This document shows positions 61,080 through 64,000 of a DNA stretch of 64,000 nt, in pieces (the first letter of the stretch is position 1; each line of letters starts with the position of its first letter). The notes below the pieces were generated by a model. It did no database searches, was not told the DNA's origin, and saw only the letters and a list, made by a program, of their open reading frames with translations. Both the position numbers and the translations under genes were made by a program. The DNA lies in contig NW_004451670.1 of NCBI RefSeq assembly GCF_000321225.1, forward strand, positions 1 through 64,000. Reading direction: 5' to 3'. The stretch comes from Odobenus rosmarus divergens. Taxonomy: Eukaryota > Chordata > Mammalia > Carnivora > Odobenidae.

Positions 61080-61181
61080 GCTTCCCAAAAGAACAGTTCC
61101 TTCTTGCCTTGGCTTGGTTTGCCTTTAGGTCCCTGGCTAAAGATTTAAAAATATGCGGTGGTCATTTTGAAAAAAAAAAAA

Positions 61182-61200
61182 ATATATATATATATATATA
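61182..61200. repeat. (TA)n microsatellite after an A-run
   Basis: A-run followed by about nine TA units. AAAATATGCRGTRGTCATTT flanks it on both sides, suggesting a local duplication. Confidence 0.9.
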
Positions 61201-62690
61201 GTAGAGTAGAAAATATGCAGTAGTCATTTTGAAAAGAAAGTATCATGCTTAACATGGGCTAGTGACATGTTAAGCATCATAAAAGCCTTTTAAAATGTAA
61301 AATTTAATGATCTGCTATATGATTGCAAAATTCTGCTCTTTAATAAGGAAAGAACTTTAAATTTCTGTAGTCAACCATAATGGCTTTTGCAGAACCGATA
61401 TGGTCTGCTAAACAGATAATGAATGTTGTCAAAATGTGTACACAGAACAAGAAGGAGTTTTCTGCAAATGGAATGGCTGCAAAATGCCTTAGTAAAAAAA
61501 TATAAAAAATATGTTTGTCCTAATAGATTGTGGTGGTTCTGAAAATACAGTTATCCATCAAGTCAAAAATACCTTTAAGAGAGCATAAATATTTATTGCC
61601 CTTCCAGAATGAGTTGGAAAAATTGCTACAATCACTATTAAGTAGGATGGGTTAGTTTTGAAATTTTAAGTATATAAATAAAAATGATATCACATTCTGT
61701 AATTGAATGAAATGCAAGAGAATATTGGTAAGAGCACTGAAACTTGAATTCTGAATTCTCCAAATGGGATTTTGTGTCTAGTTCTGCTGCTTAGTAGTTG
61801 TGAACGTATCTTATAAACTACAAATCAGTGTGCCAGCATCAGCTATGGTTAAACATTGTTGGTCTGACTGGTAACGTAACAGGTAATCAGGACTGTCAAG
61901 AAATCACATTCCTGACACACTTGTTTATATCAAATGATCAGGCAAATGTGCCAGTTAATCATCTCACTTTTGAAAAATTATTATTATTCCAGGTATTATT
62001 CTATTTCTTCTTACTTTTGCCAGAATTTACAGAATTGCTATGCAAATGATAAAAATAAACAAGCAAGTCTTGCAATGACTAAGAAAAAAATGTATAACAA
62101 CTTATATTGGGTTCTGAATGTTCTTGCTCTTGTATGTCGGAATATTTCTCTCATGTAAATGCGGATAGGCAATGGTTCATTAAAGATTCTTATTTCTATC
62201 TCTTGCTGAAAAGATAAAATGGCACCTTCCTGCCTCCCAAAGCAAGCTACATTATTAGCGTGCTTTCAAGGATGTCTGGACACATTCTACAGATCGACAT
62301 TATTGCCCGTGACCCTCAGCACATTCCAGATATCTGTGGCTCAGAGGCCAAATATGTTCCTCCCCTCTCTCTGTCCTGCAATATCCATTCTCCACTCTGC
62401 TACCCAAATCGTATCAGCACTGTATTATCTGTGCAGTTTTGAAATATTATTCCAAGCTACCAAGAAAATTATCTTTTTCTTAAATCCTATTATACTTATA
62501 ATTTTAAGAAGAGCTTAGCACTTAGCATATGCTTATCATCTTTCCCCACATGTTCTTTGAGGCTAAGGGCATGCCTCTTAAAAATGTTCATTTTTAATCT
62601 CTTATATGGTTTAACATTTCTAGGCTTATAGTAAATATTCAACAGATACTTTTAATTGATTACTGTTCCTGAGCAAAAGGTTAACTCTGG

Positions 62691-62891
62691 GGGTGACTGG
62701 GTGGTTCAGTTGGTTAAGTCTGACTCTTGATTTGGGCTCAGGTCATGATCTTGGGGTCACGGGATCGAGCCCCGTGTCAGGCTCCATGCTCAGCATGGAG
62801 TCTGCTTGTCCCTCTCCCTCTGCTGTTCCCCCTGCTCTCTCTCTCTCTCTCTCAAATAAATAAATAAATAAAATCTTAAAAAAATAAAACG
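62691..62891 (+). mobile_element. CanSINE (SINEC), sense, older subfamily
   Basis: Head GGGTGACTGGGTGGTTCAGT, the TGACTCTTGATTTGGGCTCA variant and a (AAAT)n tail. Perfect 12-bp duplication GGTTAACTCTGG at 62679-62690 and 62892-62903. Confidence 0.94.
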
Positions 62892-63342
62892 GGTTAACTC
62901 TGGCCAGGGTGCATACCTGAATATCCCAGAAAGCAGAAAACTCTAACAAGTATGTTTATTAGTGGAGAGTTAACCTTTCGTGCAATGGTCTTCAGGCACA
63001 ATCCAATTTGTGATATTCTCAGAAACTACACCTCAGCATCATTTCCTTGGCTCTCTTACTATGGCAGAGAAAGACCCATTCTACCAGTTTGTGGAGAACT
63101 TGTTCTACTTAGAAATTCAATATGCATTGTCAAAAGCTCTTGCCTCTTAAAAACCAGCCTCCTTATTTCCTAAAACTATCTGGAAGAAACTCAAGTTAAG
63201 GGTAAGATTTACTCACAATAACATGGCGGTCAAAGATGTAATACTCACAGTTCAGACTACCTCACACACAAAGTTCCCAACATCAAGAGTCTACTTATTT
63301 CTGGAAGGAGGTTTTCTGTTGCTATCAGAATAGCCAAATATA

Positions 63343-63545
63343 TGGGGCGCCTGGGTGGCTCAGTTGGTTAAGCGACTGCCTTCGGCTCAGGTCATGATCC
63401 TGGAGTCCCGGGATCGAGTCCCACATCGGGCTTCCTGCTCAGCAGGGAGTCTGCTTCTCCCTCTGACCCTCTTTCCCTCTCGTGCTTTCTATCTCTCATT
63501 CTCTCTCTCTCTCTCAAATAAATAAATAAAATCTTTAAAAAAAAA
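63343..63545 (+). mobile_element. CanSINE (SINEC), sense, 'GAGTCCCGGGATCGAGTC' subfamily
   Basis: Intact head GGGGCGCCTGGGTGGCTCAG and full tail. Perfect 16-bp duplication AGAATAGCCAAATATA at 63327-63342 and 63546-63561. It shares the diagnostic TCTGACCCTCTTTCCCTC block with the copy at 26956. Confidence 0.96.
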
Positions 63546-63578
63546 AGAATAGCCAAATATAGCTTCATATTGACTTTA

Positions 63579-63797
63579 TTTATTTATTTACTTATTTATT
63601 TATTTATTTTTAAAGATGTATTTATTTGAGAGAGCGAGAATGAGAGAGAGAGAGTACATGAGAGGGGGGGAGGGTCAGAGGGAGAAGCAGACTCCCTGCT
63701 GAGCAGGGAGCCTGATGCGGGACTCGATCCCAGGACTCCGGGATCATGACCTGAGCTGAAGGGAGTCGCTTAACCAACTGAGCCACCCAGGCGCCCT
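63579..63797 (-). mobile_element. CanSINE (SINEC), antisense, long (TTTA)n tail
   Basis: Reverse SINE opening with a TTTATTTA repeat and ending GCCACCCAGGCGCCCT. Duplication CTTCATATTGACTTT at 63563-63577 and 63798-63812. It sits only about 17 bp from the end of the previous SINE's duplication. Confidence 0.95.
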
Positions 63798-63879
63798 CTT
63801 CATATTGACTTTTAAAAAACTAACTATATAGAAGAAACTATTTTCATGGCTTTTTTGTCTCTGAACTGTTTTTTGTTTT

Positions 63880-64000
63880 TTGTTTTTTTGAGAGAGAGGG
63901 AGAGAAAGAGAGAGAGAGAATCGAGACAATCTTAAGCAGATTCCCCACTGAGCGCTGAGCCTGATGCGGGACTCGATCTCACAGCTCTGAGATCATGACC
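63880..64000 (-). mobile_element. CanSINE (SINEC), antisense, cut by the window end
   Basis: Starts with T-runs and a GA-rich block, then GATGCGGGACTCGATC and GAGATCATGACC at the last base. The tRNA-like head lies outside the window. Confidence 0.9.

Larger units (their letters stand above)
59657..62678 (-). other. NETO1: NETO1 intron upstream of the LDLa exon (continues beyond the window)
   Basis: Transcribed on the minus strand if the CUB exons lie to the right, as expected. I see an antisense L2-like piece near 59.95-60.06 kb, a poly-C tract at 61062-61079, a TA microsatellite at about 61182-61200 and a weak MIR-like piece near 61.77 kb. The region 62.22-62.67 kb looks like a decayed L2. 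No CUB coding sequence was recognised on the minus strand here. Confidence 0.7.

Noticed and set aside
62952..63173. 73-codon plus-strand frame that could have been an extra NETO1 exon
   Set aside because: It is on the wrong strand, and no CUB-domain cysteine or aromatic pattern was found in minus-strand reading of 59.66-64 kb.
1..64000. CRISPR arrays, operons, prophage or toxin-antitoxin systems
   Set aside because: The window is vertebrate nuclear DNA. Repeats are dispersed retrotransposons and microsatellites, and no regularly spaced direct repeats or prokaryotic genes are present.

Overview
This is a window of nuclear DNA from a carnivoran mammal. At least 18 tRNA-Lys-derived CanSINE (SINEC) copies, a carnivore-type LINE-1 3' end, ancient MIR/L2/L1M/MLT1/Tigger1 relics and intron-split coding exons all point there. 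The SINE subfamily sequences look like those of arctoid caniforms (bears, seals, mustelids) rather than dog or cat, but the species cannot be fixed from this window. There are no bacterial-type genes and no CRISPR array. Apart from three exons, the ORFs in the window are chance frames or lie in repeats. Only one gene is supported: the 3' end of NETO1 (neuropilin and tolloid-like 1), on the minus strand. Three exons are visible and their phases join exactly: the LDL-receptor class A exon (59543-59656), the transmembrane plus cytoplasmic exon (53122-53680) and a short last coding exon (52063-52123) ending in the PDZ ligand TTRV. The CUB-domain exons must lie beyond the right edge. NETO1 is a single-pass synaptic membrane protein that acts as an auxiliary subunit of kainate receptors and associates with NMDA receptors and PSD-95. 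Layout: 1-46.6 kb is non-coding DNA downstream of NETO1, made of scattered SINEs, old L2/MIR/L1/LTR fragments, simple repeats and stretches with no recognisable content. 46.6-52.06 kb is AT-rich, contains no SINE, and probably holds the NETO1 3' UTR at its right side. 52.06-53.68 kb holds the last two exons and a roughly 1-kb intron. 53.68-59.54 kb is an intron filled by a three-layer nested insertion (old L1, then Tigger1, then CanSINE). 59.66-64 kb is the start of the next intron and ends in a cluster of SINEs. I found no undescribed biological system. The observations most worth checking are a promoter-like CACGTG/CCAAT/TGACGTCA cluster in a probable LTR relic (23.5 kb), a possible enhancer with paired E-boxes and AP-1-type sites (13.8 kb), an unexplained 130-bp gap-free repeat pair (8.5 and 9.5 kb), a twin-primed carnivore L1 fragment (25.5 kb), two old L1 copies that keep the 5' part but lack the 3' part, and a readable intron-retention C-terminus of NETO1 that would remove its PDZ ligand.
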